Assembly: GCA_947595925.1 (NCBI GenBank)
Contig: CANQEV010000010.1
Location: forward strand, 1-63,886
From: an uncultured Acetatifactor sp.
Lineage (GTDB): Bacteria > Bacillota > Clostridia > Lachnospirales > Lachnospiraceae
DNA length: 63,886 nt
Direction: 5' to 3'
Shown in pieces: positions 51,525 through 60,793 of this stretch (the stretch's first letter is position 1; each line of letters starts with the position of its first letter). The notes under the pieces are model-generated. The model made no database searches. It was not told where the DNA came from and saw only the letters and a list, made by a program, of their open reading frames with translations. Both the position numbers and the translations under genes were made by a program.

Positions 51525-54161
51525 TTATTTATTATTGATTGCTGCCTGTGCTGCTGCGAGGCGGGCAATAGGCACGCGGAAAGGAGAACAGGAAACATAA
51601 TCCAGTCCGATCTTGTGGCAGAACTCTACGGAAGAAGGATCTCCGCCGTGCTCGCCGCAGATACCTACATGCAGCTTCGGATTTACAGGCTTGCCCAGCT
51701 TAATGGACATCTCCATCAGCTTGCCGACACCGGTCTGATCCAGCTTAGCGAAGGGATCATTCTCGAAGATCTTGGTGTCATAGTAAGCGTTCAGGAACTT
51801 CCCGGCATCGTCGCGGGAGAAGCCGAAGGTCATCTGGGTCAGGTCGTTGGTACCGAAGCAGAAGAAGTCAGCTTCCTTAGCGATCTCGTCAGCGGTAAGG
51901 GCTGCACGAGGGATCTCGATCATGGTACCCACTTCGTACTCCAGATTCACGCCTGCTGCCGCGATCTCGGCGTCAGCGGTCTCAACCACTACCTTCTTAA
52001 CATACTTCAGCTCCTTCACCTCACATACGAGAGGGATCATGATCTCAGGCTTTACGTTCCAGTCGGGATGAGCAGCCTTAACCTCGATAGCGGCGCGGAT
52101 GACAGCCTTGGTCTGCATCTTTGCGATCTCAGGATAGGTTACGGCAAGACGGCATCCTCTGTGGCCCATCATGGGGTTGAACTCGTGCAGTCCGGCGATG
52201 ATCGTCTTGATCGCCTCAACGGACTTGCCCTGCGCCTTAGCCAGCTTCTCGATGTCCGCCTCCTCGGTGGGAACGAACTCGTGCAGAGGGGGATCCAGGA
52301 AACGGATGGTAACGGGATTGCCCTCAAGAGCCTCGTACAGAGCCTTGAAGTCGCCCTGCTGATAAGGCAGGATCTTCTCCAGAGCCGCCTCTCTCTCCTC
52401 AACGGTATCCGCGCAGATCATCTCACGGAACGCTGCGATTCTGTCCTCTTCAAAGAACATATGCTCGGTACGGCAGAGGCCGATACCCTCGGCACCTAGC
52501 TCACGGGCCTTCTTGGCGTCTGCGGGGGTGTCCGCGTTGGTTCTTACTTTCAGCTTTCTATACTTGTCCGCCCAAGCCATTACACGGCCAAAGGTGCCGG
52601 CGATGGTGGCGTCCACGGTGTCGATCGCACCCTTGTAGATGTTGCCGGTGGTTCCGTCGATGGAGATCCAGTCTCCCTCAACGAAGGTCTCGCCAGCCAG
52701 GGTGAACTTCTTATTCTCTTCATCCATTGCGATATCGCCGCATCCGGATACACAGCAGGTACCCATGCCGCGGGCAACCACTGCAGCGTGGGAAGTCATA
52801 CCGCCGCGGACGGTCAGGATACCCTGGGCAGCCTTCATGCCGGTGATATCCTCGGGGGAGGTCTCCAGACGGACCAGAACGACCTTCTCGCCCCTTGCAG
52901 CCCACTCGGTTGCATCGTCAGCGGTGAACACTACCTTACCGCAGGCAGCGCCGGGAGATGCGCCAAGGCCCTTTCCGAGAGGCGTTGCAGCCTTCAGAGC
53001 CTTTGCGTCAAACTGAGGGTGAAGCAGGGTGTCAAGGTTACGAGGATCGATCATGGCAACTGCCTCTTCCTCGGTCTTGTGTCCCTCGTCAACCAGGTCG
53101 CACGCGATCTGCAGAGCGGCCTGAGCGGTTCTCTTACCGTTACGGCACTGCAGCATGTAGAGCTTTCTGTTCTCCACGGTGAACTCCATATCCTGCATGT
53201 CGTGATAATGATTCTCCAGGGTCTCGCAAACCTTGATGAAGTCCGCGTATGCCTCGGGGAACTCTTTCTCCATCTGCGCGATGGGCATGGGCGTGCGGAC
53301 ACCTGCCACAACGTCCTCGCCCTGGGCGTTGATCAGGAACTCGCCCATCAGCTTCTTCTCGCCGGTAGCGGGGTCACGGGTGAAGGCAACGCCGGTGCCG
53401 GACTCGTTGTTCAGGTTGCCGAATACCATGGGCATTACGTTTACAGCGGTACCCCAGGAATAAGGGATGTCGTTGTCGCGGCGGTACACGTTCGCACGGG
53501 GGTTGTCCCAGGAGCGGAACACAGCCTCGATAGCCAGCTTCAGCTGCTCAACGGGATCGGAAGGGAAGTCCTTTCCGAGCTGCTGCTTGTACTCTGCCTT
53601 GAACTGCTCTGCCAGGGTCTTCAGATCCTGAGCGGTCAGCTCCACGTCGTACTTCACGCCCTTCTCTTCCTTCATCTTGTCGATGAGCTGCTCGAAGTAC
53701 TTCTTTCCAACCTCCATTACGACGTCGGAGAACATCTGGATGAAACGTCTGTAGGAATCATATACGAAACGCTCAAAAGAGGGGTCGGGGTTGCCTGCGA
53801 TCATTGCTGCAACCACGTCGTCATTCAATCCAAGGTTCAGAATGGTGTCCATCATGCCGGGCATGGATGCTCTCGCACCGGAGCGGACGGAAACCAGAAG
53901 GGGATTCTTCAGGTCGCCGAACTTCTTTCCGTTGAGTTCCTCCATCTTCTTAACGTACTCCATGGTCTGAGCCATGATCTCGTCGTTGATCTTTCGTCCG
54001 TCCTCATAGTACTGAGTACAAGCTTCCGTGGTGATCGTGAAACCCTGGGGAACGGGAAGACCGATACCGGTCATCTCCGCAAGGTTCGCGCCCTTACCGC
54101 CGAGAAGATTGCGCATGGTCATGTCGCCTTCGCTGAACATGTAAACCCATTTTTTTGCCAT
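51525..54161 (-). CDS. ppdK: Pyruvate, phosphate dikinase
   Basis: Interconverts pyruvate, ATP and phosphate with phosphoenolpyruvate, AMP and pyrophosphate. 878 residues, normal. The N-terminal ATP-grasp domain starts with the conserved GGKGANLAEMTGIGLPVPQGF. The swivelling domain holds the phosphorylated His458 in GGMTSHAAVVARGMG. The C-terminal PEP/pyruvate barrel includes MGHRGCRLAVTYPEI and the cysteine in GICGEHGGDP. In anaerobes it supports pyrophosphate-dependent glycolysis or gluconeogenesis. AGGAGG precedes the ATG. A palindromic operator lies upstream of its promoter. Confidence 0.97.
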   Translation of the reverse strand: MAKKWVYMFSEGDMTMRNLLGGKGANLAEMTGIGLPVPQGFTITTEACTQYYEDGRKINDEIMAQTMEYVKKMEELNGKKFGDLKNPLLVSVRSGARASMPGMMDTILNLGLNDDVVAAMIAGNPDPSFERFVYDSYRRFIQMFSDVVMEVGKKYFEQLIDKMKEEKGVKYDVELTAQDLKTLAEQFKAEYKQQLGKDFPSDPVEQLKLAIEAVFRSWDNPRANVYRRDNDIPYSWGTAVNVMPMVFGNLNNESGTGVAFTRDPATGEKKLMGEFLINAQGEDVVAGVRTPMPIAQMEKEFPEAYADFIKVCETLENHYHDMQDMEFTVENRKLYMLQCRNGKRTAQAALQIACDLVDEGHKTEEEAVAMIDPRNLDTLLHPQFDAKALKAATPLGKGLGASPGAACGKVVFTADDATEWAARGEKVVLVRLETSPEDITGMKAAQGILTVRGGMTSHAAVVARGMGTCCVSGCGDIAMDEENKKFTLAGETFVEGDWISIDGTTGNIYKGAIDTVDATIAGTFGRVMAWADKYRKLKVRTNADTPADAKKARELGAEGIGLCRTEHMFFEEDRIAAFREMICADTVEEREAALEKILPYQQGDFKALYEALEGNPVTIRFLDPPLHEFVPTEEADIEKLAKAQGKSVEAIKTIIAGLHEFNPMMGHRGCRLAVTYPEIAKMQTKAVIRAAIEVKAAHPDWNVKPEIMIPLVCEVKELKYVKKVVVETADAEIAAAGVNLEYEVGTMIEIPRAALTADEIAKEADFFCFGTNDLTQMTFGFSRDDAGKFLNAYYDTKIFENDPFAKLDQTGVGKLMEMSIKLGKPVNPKLHVGICGEHGGDPSSVEFCHKIGLDYVSCSPFRVPIARLAAAQAAINNK

Positions 54162-54269
54162 TTTGCTTTCCTCCTGAATAAATATTTAGTTTTGATATGA
54201 GAGAATCCCCGGCATTCGGGAAATCCTCATGATCGGCGTTCGTCTGCTCTCAACAGAGCGCACACATTT

Positions 54270-54297
54270 ATCATAACACAAAATGAGCAAAAGGCAA
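54270..54297 (-). promoter_or_regulatory. Promoter of ppdK
   Basis: TTGCCT (54292-54297) and TATGAT (54270-54275) on the minus strand are separated by 16 bases. Confidence 0.6.
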
Positions 54298-54321
54298 TAG
54301 ACAAAATTCCAAAATTTAGAA

Positions 54322-54337
54322 ATGTAACTGCTTACAT
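54322..54337. promoter_or_regulatory. Palindromic operator upstream of ppdK
   Basis: ATGTAACTGCTTACAT is identical to the operator at 31920-31935. Here its centre lies about 65 bp upstream of the predicted ppdK start, a position more usual for activation or for control of the divergent gene. Confidence 0.68.
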
Positions 54338-54385
54338 TCTCATTTTTGTCTTATTATTGATTTTCCTGATCTGTGCCGATTTGGA

Positions 54386-54414
54386 TTGCGGTCCGCTGAG
54401 ATCAGTGCTATAAT
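54386..54414 (+). promoter_or_regulatory. Promoter of the polytopic membrane protein gene
   Basis: TTGCGG (54386-54391) and TATAAT (54409-54414) are separated by 17 bases, 30 bp before the start codon. Confidence 0.7.
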
Positions 54415-54444
54415 TACAAAAAATCAGCTAAGGAGTATTAGACT

Positions 54445-56094
54445 ATGCTTTCAGTCTTCTTAAATTGGATCTACATGTTGCTCACACTTTTCTGCATGGG
54501 CTTTTCCTTTTCACAATTTTCTATAAAATTCCTGCACTACCGTCTAAAACGGATGGACAGCATACTGTTTGCCGGCTTTGCCGTCGCCACCTGTTACGCC
54601 CAGATCTTCAGTCTTTTCTATCGGGTAAACGTGGAGGCGAACATCGCGATGATTCTGCTTTGTCTTGCCTCGATCGCAGTCTGGCACAGACAGATGCTTT
54701 TTTTTCTGAAGGAGGCCTGGCAGAATTCTTCGGCGCTCAGAAAAATCCTGACAGGCGTTCTTCTCATCACATGGTGTTATTTTACCTCCAGAGGATACAT
54801 GGTGCCGGACTCCGACCTCTATCACGCCCAGAGCATCCGGTGGATCGAGGAATACGGCGTCGTAAAGGGCCTGGGCAACCTCCACTGCCGGTTTGCCTAC
54901 AATAGCGCCCTGTTTGCGCTGTCCGCCCTGTACAGCATGAAATTCCTACTGGGGCAGTCGCTTCACGCCGTCAACGGACTGATGGCCTTTGTTTTGAGCG
55001 CAGGGCTATTGGACCTCGGAAAATGTTTTCGGCGAAAAAAGATGCTCCTGTCTGATTTTGCCAGGGTTTCCGCCGTCTATTATCTCACGTTGATCTGGGA
55101 TGAGATCGTGGCTCCTTCCTCCGATTATGCCGTTATGATCGTCCTTTTCTTTATCGTGGTAAAGTGGCTGGACTGCCTGGAAAACCCCTCGGCTGAAAAC
55201 GAGATCGCTCCCTACTCCCTTCTCTGTGTCATGGGAGTTTATGCCTTAACTCTAAAGCTCACCGCGGGGCTGATCCTGATCCTTGTGCTCAAACCCGCCT
55301 GCCACCTGCTGCGCAAAAAGAGGTGGGGCGAGATCTTTTGCTGCCTGGCCATGGGCCTGCTCATGGCAATTCCCTGGATAGTCAGGACGGTGATCATCTC
55401 CGGCTGGCTGCTGTATCCTTTTCCAGCGCTGGATCTGTTCTCCTTTGACTGGAAGATGACTAACGTGGGCGATATCATTTTGGATGCCGCCCTGATCAAG
55501 ACCTGGGCCAAAACCGCCACCCAAATCGGCCTGTTCGCTCCCCTCAGGCAATGGTTTCCTCACTGGTTCGCGGAACTGAGCGCTGCAGAAAAGCTGATCA
55601 TTCTCGGGGATCTCGTATCCTGTGTACTATTTATGGGGATTGCGGCATGGACATTATTGAAAAAGAGAAAGGAAAAATATGACGTTCTTCTCGTTCTTCT
55701 GACAATGTTTTGTTCCTACTTGTACTGGCAGCTCAACGCCCCCATGTTCCGCTATGGGTATACCCATGCGCTGCTCCTCGTCACTCTGACGGCCGGGTAC
55801 CTCATTCTGGACAGAAAGATCTGCATGCCGGTATATGCCTTTTTGATCCTCTATGGAGTGTACAAGCTCTGGATCGGCGCGGACTGTATCCGCTCCACCG
55901 CCACGGAAGATTACTATGTCATGCAGAAAGACTATGGCTCTTATGAGCTGAACGCCAGCCAGCTGGACGGCGTCGTGATATACACCACGAACTATCTGTC
56001 GGGATATGATCCTTTCCCCGCCTGTGACGCATCCGTACTGCAGAAGATCGAGCTGCGGGGAGACAGTCTGAAGGATGGCTTCCGTTTAAAGTGA
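54445..56094 (+). CDS. Polytopic membrane protein, LIC_10190-like
   Basis: 549 residues with about a dozen hydrophobic segments and few long loops. The loop after the third or fourth helix reads GYMVPDSDLYHAQSIRWIEEYGVVKGLGNLH, which matches the motif I associate with the LIC_10190 membrane protein group. Those proteins resemble GT-C glycosyltransferases, whose first loop holds the catalytic acid. A role in transferring a lipid-linked sugar is therefore plausible but unproved. TAAGGAG lies upstream. It is alone between ppdK (divergent) and the ABC-F gene. Confidence 0.72.
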   Translation: MLSVFLNWIYMLLTLFCMGFSFSQFSIKFLHYRLKRMDSILFAGFAVATCYAQIFSLFYRVNVEANIAMILLCLASIAVWHRQMLFFLKEAWQNSSALRKILTGVLLITWCYFTSRGYMVPDSDLYHAQSIRWIEEYGVVKGLGNLHCRFAYNSALFALSALYSMKFLLGQSLHAVNGLMAFVLSAGLLDLGKCFRRKKMLLSDFARVSAVYYLTLIWDEIVAPSSDYAVMIVLFFIVVKWLDCLENPSAENEIAPYSLLCVMGVYALTLKLTAGLILILVLKPACHLLRKKRWGEIFCCLAMGLLMAIPWIVRTVIISGWLLYPFPALDLFSFDWKMTNVGDIILDAALIKTWAKTATQIGLFAPLRQWFPHWFAELSAAEKLIILGDLVSCVLFMGIAAWTLLKKRKEKYDVLLVLLTMFCSYLYWQLNAPMFRYGYTHALLLVTLTAGYLILDRKICMPVYAFLILYGVYKLWIGADCIRSTATEDYYVMQKDYGSYELNASQLDGVVIYTTNYLSGYDPFPACDASVLQKIELRGDSLKDGFRLK

Positions 56095-56134
56095 TGTCCG
56101 CGCCCGGATTTTATCCCGTCCGGCCATTTTAACC

Positions 56135-56162
56135 TTGCAAAAGACGAATATTATGTTATAAT
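56135..56162 (+). promoter_or_regulatory. Promoter of the ABC-F gene
   Basis: TTGCAA (56135-56140) and TATAAT (56157-56162) are separated by 16 bases, with a leader of about 55 bases. Confidence 0.7.
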
Positions 56163-56226
56163 GCTTAGGTATCGCTTAATTTTAATTTAGAAGGAAGCCT
56201 GCGCCTGCAGGCCGAAGGAGTATGCA

Positions 56227-57870
56227 ATGATCAGTGCGAATAATGTCACGTTAAGAATTGGAAAGAAAGCGTTGTTCGAGGATGTAAACATCAAATTCAC
56301 CGAGGGCAACTGTTATGGCCTGATCGGCGCCAACGGCGCCGGAAAATCCACTTTCCTGAAAATCTTATCCGGGAAGCTGGAGACCACGAAGGGGGACGTG
56401 GCCATCACCCCCGGGCAGCGGCTCTCCGTCCTGGAACAGGATCACTTCAAATATGACGACTGGGTGGTCATGGACACCGTCATTCTGGGAAATGAGCGCC
56501 TCTACCAGATCATGAAGGAAAAGGACGCCATCTACGCCAAGGAAGACTTCTCCGACGAGGACGGCATCCGCGCCAGCGAGCTGGAGGCGGAGTTCGCGGA
56601 GATGGACGGCTGGGAGGCGGAATCCAACGCCGCCATGCTCTTAAACGGCCTTGGCGTGGACACGGAATATCACTATGCCACAATGAAGGATCTGGAGGGC
56701 AGCATTAAGGTGAAGGTCCTGCTGGCAAAGGCCCTGTTCGGGAACCCGGACATCCTGCTCCTGGACGAGCCCACCAACCACTTGGACCTGGACGCCATCG
56801 CCTGGCTGGAGGACTTTCTGATCGACTTTGAGAACACGGTCATCGTTGTGAGCCACGACCGCTATTTCCTGAACAAGGTCTGCACCCACATCGCGGACAT
56901 CGACTACGGCAAGATCCAGCTCTACGCCGGGAACTACGACTTCTGGTTCGAGTCCAGCCAGCTCCTCATCAAACAGATGAAGGAGGCCAATAAAAAGAAG
57001 GAAGAAAAGATCAAGGAACTGCAGGAGTTCATCTCCCGCTTCTCCGCAAACGCCTCCAAGTCCAAGCAGGCGACTTCCCGGAAGCGCGCACTGGAGAAGA
57101 TCGAACTGGAAGAGATCCGTCCTTCCAGCAGGAAATACCCCTATATCGACTTCCGCCCCGACCGGGAGATCGGCAACGAAGTGCTGACCGTGGAACATCT
57201 CTCCAAGACCATAAACGGGGAGAAAGTCCTGAACGACGTCTCCTTTATCATGGGGCATGACGACAAGATCGCCTTTGTGGGTGGAAATGAATTTGCCAAG
57301 ACCACCCTCTTCCAGATTTTGATGGGGGAGATGGAGCCCGACGAGGGAAGCTATAAGTGGGGCGTCACCACCTCCCAGGCCTACTTCCCCAAGGACAGCA
57401 CGGCAGAGTTTGACAATGATCTGACCATCACCGACTGGCTCACCGGTTACTCCCCTGTCAAGGACGTGACTTACGTGAGGGGATTCCTGGGCCGTATGCT
57501 CTTTGCCGGCGAGGACGGCGTAAAGAAGGTGAAAGTGCTCTCCGGAGGCGAAAAGGTGAGGTGCCTCCTCTCTAAGATGATGATCAGCGGCGCCAACTGC
57601 CTGATCCTGGACGAACCCACCAACCACCTGGACATGGAGAGCATCACCGCCTTGAACAACGGACTGATCAAGTTCCCGGGCGTCGCTCTCTTCTCCTGCC
57701 ACGATCATCAATTCGTGCAGACCACGGCCAACCGCATCATGGAGATCCTTCCGGACGGCAGCCTGATCGACAAGATCACCACCTATGACGAGTATCTGGC
57801 AAACGACGAGATGGCCCGCAAGAGAACGGTGTTCACCGCGCAGCCGGAAGATGAGGAGACGGAAGACTGA
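56227..57870 (+). CDS. ABC-F family ATPase (YkpA/YbiT-like)
   Basis: 547-residue soluble protein with two ABC ATPase domains and no membrane part. ABC-F proteins bind the ribosomal E site. The first domain has GANGAGKST and Walker B LLLDEPTNHLDL. The linker (about 250-300) is the lysine/glutamate-rich P-site tRNA-interaction motif. The second domain has the altered Walker A GGNEFAKTT, an LSGGEK signature and CLILDEPTNHLDM. The first signature reads LEGSIKVKV rather than LSGGQ. Both changes occur in the YkpA/YbiT group. GAAGGAG lies near the start. There is no sign that it is an antibiotic-resistance type. Confidence 0.93.
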   Translation: MISANNVTLRIGKKALFEDVNIKFTEGNCYGLIGANGAGKSTFLKILSGKLETTKGDVAITPGQRLSVLEQDHFKYDDWVVMDTVILGNERLYQIMKEKDAIYAKEDFSDEDGIRASELEAEFAEMDGWEAESNAAMLLNGLGVDTEYHYATMKDLEGSIKVKVLLAKALFGNPDILLLDEPTNHLDLDAIAWLEDFLIDFENTVIVVSHDRYFLNKVCTHIADIDYGKIQLYAGNYDFWFESSQLLIKQMKEANKKKEEKIKELQEFISRFSANASKSKQATSRKRALEKIELEEIRPSSRKYPYIDFRPDREIGNEVLTVEHLSKTINGEKVLNDVSFIMGHDDKIAFVGGNEFAKTTLFQILMGEMEPDEGSYKWGVTTSQAYFPKDSTAEFDNDLTITDWLTGYSPVKDVTYVRGFLGRMLFAGEDGVKKVKVLSGGEKVRCLLSKMMISGANCLILDEPTNHLDMESITALNNGLIKFPGVALFSCHDHQFVQTTANRIMEILPDGSLIDKITTYDEYLANDEMARKRTVFTAQPEDEETED

Positions 57871-57904
57871 CTGTGCCGCAAAAGGGCGGTGGAAAGGAGC
57901 AATT

Positions 57905-58852
57905 ATGGTTGACCTTCATGTGCACTCCACCTTTTCCGACGGCACCTTCACACCCTCTCAGCTGGTGGACTACGCCATGGAAAAGGGCCTGACCGCCTTC
58001 GCCCTCACGGATCACGACACCACGGACGGGCTTCCGGAAGCCCTTGCCTATGCTCAAAAGCTTCGGAACGACCGGGATGCGGATACTGCCGACGCGGTGT
58101 CTGCCTTCATAGATAAAACGGAAACGCGGAGCCCGCAGTCTGAAAAGCGCCCTGCAGTCCCGGAGATCATCCCCGGGATCGAGCTCTCCACGGATGAAAA
58201 CGGCTCCGAGGTCCATGTGGTGGGGCTCTTTATCGACTATGAAAACAGGGAGTTTGCAGAATATCTGAGCGAATTTCTGGAGTCCCGGGACGACCGCAAC
58301 CGGAAGATGTGCGGAAAACTCCAGGAGCAGGGGTTCGATGTGACTTATGAAGCCATGCTGGAGCGTTTTCCCGACTCCGTGCTGACCCGGGCGCATTTTT
58401 CCAGATTTCTTCTGGAGCACGGTTATGTAAAGAGTATCAAAGAGGCCTTTGACCGCTATCTTGGGGACCGCTGCCCCTGCTACGTCCCCCGGGAGAAGAT
58501 CACCCCGGTCCGGGCGGTGGAGCTGATCCGCAAGGCTCAGGGAATCCCCGTGCTGGCTCATCCCATCCTCTACCATATGTCGGACGCCCGTCTGAACGCC
58601 CTCGTGAATAAATTAAAAGACGCAGGGCTCATGGGGATCGAAGCAATTTACAGCACCTATTCCCCTGCGGAGGAAAGGCAGATCCGCCGTCTTGCAAAGG
58701 AGCACCAGCTTCTGATCAGCGGCGGTTCGGATTTTCACGGGGAGAACAAGCCCGGCCTGGACCTGGGCGTCGGCTACGGAAAGCTTTTTGTCCCGGACGA
58801 AATCCTGGACGAACTGAAATTTAGTTTTTCTTCGCCAGCCAACCTTTTATGA
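57905..58852 (+). CDS. PHP domain phosphoesterase
   Basis: 315-residue metal-dependent phosphoesterase of the PHP family. The metal motifs are visible: VDLHVHSTFSDGT at the start, TDHDT near residue 35, PGIELS near 90, LAHPILY near 220 and SDFHG near 278. Relatives include the 3',5'-nucleotide bisphosphatase/RNase AM (YciV). The start MVDLHVHS has AAAGGAGCAATT before it; the longer frame would run back into the ABC-F gene. It lies 34 bp after that gene, probably in one transcript. Its last 32 bp overlap the convergent protease gene. Confidence 0.92.
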   Translation: MVDLHVHSTFSDGTFTPSQLVDYAMEKGLTAFALTDHDTTDGLPEALAYAQKLRNDRDADTADAVSAFIDKTETRSPQSEKRPAVPEIIPGIELSTDENGSEVHVVGLFIDYENREFAEYLSEFLESRDDRNRKMCGKLQEQGFDVTYEAMLERFPDSVLTRAHFSRFLLEHGYVKSIKEAFDRYLGDRCPCYVPREKITPVRAVELIRKAQGIPVLAHPILYHMSDARLNALVNKLKDAGLMGIEAIYSTYSPAEERQIRRLAKEHQLLISGGSDFHGENKPGLDLGVGYGKLFVPDEILDELKFSFSSPANLL

Positions 58853-59312
58853 CCGCCAAGGGTTTCTTAATGGGATCCCGGACAGGCCTCAAAAACAGCC
58901 AGAGCCCCGCTGCCATACGGTAGACGGGGTTTTTCACGCTGATCCTGCGCCCCTTGCGGATAAATGCAGTCAGTCTGCCACGGATCTGCTCCCCTTTCAG
59001 CGGGCCCTCCAGGTCCGTCTGATTGTCCCCCACCATGTAAAAACCTTCCGGCCGGATCCGGCAGAGACGGTGCAGCACCAGCATCCCGTCCTCCCGGCGG
59101 TACAGGACCACGTCCCCCCGCCGCAGTTCCTCTGGGGCTGCCTTTGTAAGAATCGCCTGGTCCCGGCCCGGGATCAGCATGGGATACATGCTGTAGCCCT
59201 GGGGGTAGATCTGGATGGTACTGTGAAGCTCCAACTGCTCTTCTATGGATCCCGGCTTTAATAAATCCGAGCACTCTCTTTTATCAGACATGCCGTTTTC
59301 TTCCATCGTCAA
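58821..59312 (-). CDS. S24/S26 signal-peptidase-like protease
   Basis: 163 residues. The catalytic serine is Ser41 in QGYSMYPML. GDVVLYRREDGMLVLHRL carries His81 where bacterial leader peptidases have lysine, as in the SEC11/archaeal type. FYMVGDNQTD supplies the GDN motif. A hydrophobic stretch near residues 131-142 is the only possible membrane anchor. The start may be TTG (59312, seven bases after GGGGG), ATG at 59306 or ATG at 59291. The gene diverges from the PqqD-HprK gene, so it probably processes the product of that cluster. Confidence 0.82.
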   Translation of the reverse strand: MTMEENGMSDKRECSDLLKPGSIEEQLELHSTIQIYPQGYSMYPMLIPGRDQAILTKAAPEELRRGDVVLYRREDGMLVLHRLCRIRPEGFYMVGDNQTDLEGPLKGEQIRGRLTAFIRKGRRISVKNPVYRMAAGLWLFLRPVRDPIKKPLAVIKGWLAKKN

Positions 59313-59614
59313 AGTAATTCCCCCTGCGCCTTTCTGACCTTTCCGATTTTCTCAATGCCAAGGCTGCTTCTTTCCTGCCGGATCCCGGCTTCCTGCAGTG
59401 CTAATGCGGTTTCTTCTCTGCCGCCTGCCATTAAAAGCAAGCTGCGCTCCGGCAAGAGTTTTTCCTCTGAATTTCTGTAGGCCGCGCTCTTTCCTCTCTA
59501 AATCTATCATAGCATTTTTATATTTAAAATGCTATAATGGTTTTAACCGCAGAGCATCCTCCTTGGACCGGATGGGTGTGAAAAGATAATTTTGACATGT
59601 AAAGGAGGATCCCC
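59313..59614. other. Divergent control region of protease and kinase genes
   Basis: 302 bp with promoters in both directions and a perfect palindrome between the two -10 boxes (59506-59538). The left half (59313-59500) is the protease leader and shows no gene. Confidence 0.65.
59506..59538. promoter_or_regulatory. Palindromic operator with back-to-back -10 boxes
   Basis: ATAGCATTTT (59509-59518) and AAAATGCTAT (59526-59535) are perfect inverted repeats around 7 bases. TATAAT (59533-59538) faces right toward the kinase gene and TATGAT (59506-59511 on the minus strand) faces left toward the protease gene. A protein bound here would cover both promoters. No clear -35 boxes are seen, which suits activator control. 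Confidence 0.72.
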
Positions 59615-60793
59615 ATGACCCCGAATCCCTATATATTTGCTACGGAAATTGACGGTATGCCCTATCTCCTGCCCTATGGCCAGGGCATTGCGGATCATCT
59701 TCGCGGGATCCGTACCAACGAGTCCGGCCGTCTGTTATGGGAGGGGCTCTGTCAGGGAGAAGACCGTCCGGCGCTTTTGAGACGGCTCTGCGAATTTTAC
59801 GAGGCGGGACCGGAGGAAGAAGGAATCCTTTCCGAAGACCTGGAAGGGTTTTTGAACCTGCTGAAAAGCCATGGCCTGCTGAAGGAAGACGACGCCAAAA
59901 AGGCTTTTCCCCCTTCCACAGCATCCGGCTTTCCCTGCCGCTTTGCGCAGATCGGCCCCCTCACGCTGGCCCTGCGGATCCCAGACGCCGTTTTCGATCC
60001 CTATTTTTCCGCCTTTGAAATATCCCGGGAGAAAGCGCCCTCCCCGGAAAGCGCGGATCTCTGTCTGGAATTTTTTCCCCACCGGCCCATGGGATATACC
60101 GCCGGCGAAATTCTTGCCCGCAACGAGGAAATGCTGATCGCGGACACGGGAGAAGACTATCTCTTTCTTCCCCAGCAGGGAAACTATGTCCATGAACTCC
60201 GGGTTTCCAAAGACGCCTCCCAGGCCTTTCTCTTCGGTCAGCTCCGGAAATCCGAGGAGGCATGTCTGGAAGAAATTTTCCACATGATCCGGTTTGCATT
60301 TCTCATGACCGCGCAGCGCCGCGGCCTCTGCGTGGTCCACTCAGCCTCCCTCCTGCATGAGGGGAAGGCCTTGCTCTTCTCCGGACATTCCGGGGCGGGG
60401 AAATCCACCCACACAAAGCTTTGGCAGGAGCAGTTTCACTCTCCCCTGCTCAACGGGGACTTAAACCTTCTTGGCATGGAAAAAGGACAGCCCATGTGTT
60501 ACGGACTGCCCTGGTGCGGCACTTCTGAAATTTATACCGTTCAAAATTATCCCCTGGGCGGCGTCGTCTTTTTAAGACAGGCCCCTTTCAACCGGGTCTC
60601 CACGTTATCTCCCGACCAGGAAGCCCTTTCCCTGGCCCAGCGCATGATCACGCCCGCCTGGACCCGGGAGCAGGCACAGAAAAACCTGGAGCTGGCGAAG
60701 ATCCTCACGGCAAAGATCCGCGTATTCCAGCTGGAATGTACGAAGGATCCGGAGGCCGCGGAGGTCATTAAAAGTCATTTATCATTTTTGTAA
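59615..60793 (+). CDS. PqqD-HPr-kinase-like fusion protein
   Basis: 392 residues. The N-terminal 90 (NESGRLLWEGLCQGEDRPALLRRLCEFY, then FLNLLKSHGLLKE) resemble PqqD, the leader-peptide-binding RRE fold. The C-terminal half, from about 235, is an HPr-kinase/ScmC-like P-loop domain: HSASLLHEG, then the Walker A GHSGAGKSTHT (Lys263) and LLNGDLNLL with the metal-binding Asp282. Such kinases occur in lasso-peptide and SynChlorMet-type clusters, where they phosphorylate peptides or act on unknown substrates. AAAGGAGGATCCCC precedes the ATG. Its 3' end overlaps the exporter gene tail to tail by 26 bp. Confidence 0.82.
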   Translation: MTPNPYIFATEIDGMPYLLPYGQGIADHLRGIRTNESGRLLWEGLCQGEDRPALLRRLCEFYEAGPEEEGILSEDLEGFLNLLKSHGLLKEDDAKKAFPPSTASGFPCRFAQIGPLTLALRIPDAVFDPYFSAFEISREKAPSPESADLCLEFFPHRPMGYTAGEILARNEEMLIADTGEDYLFLPQQGNYVHELRVSKDASQAFLFGQLRKSEEACLEEIFHMIRFAFLMTAQRRGLCVVHSASLLHEGKALLFSGHSGAGKSTHTKLWQEQFHSPLLNGDLNLLGMEKGQPMCYGLPWCGTSEIYTVQNYPLGGVVFLRQAPFNRVSTLSPDQEALSLAQRMITPAWTREQAQKNLELAKILTAKIRVFQLECTKDPEAAEVIKSHLSFL

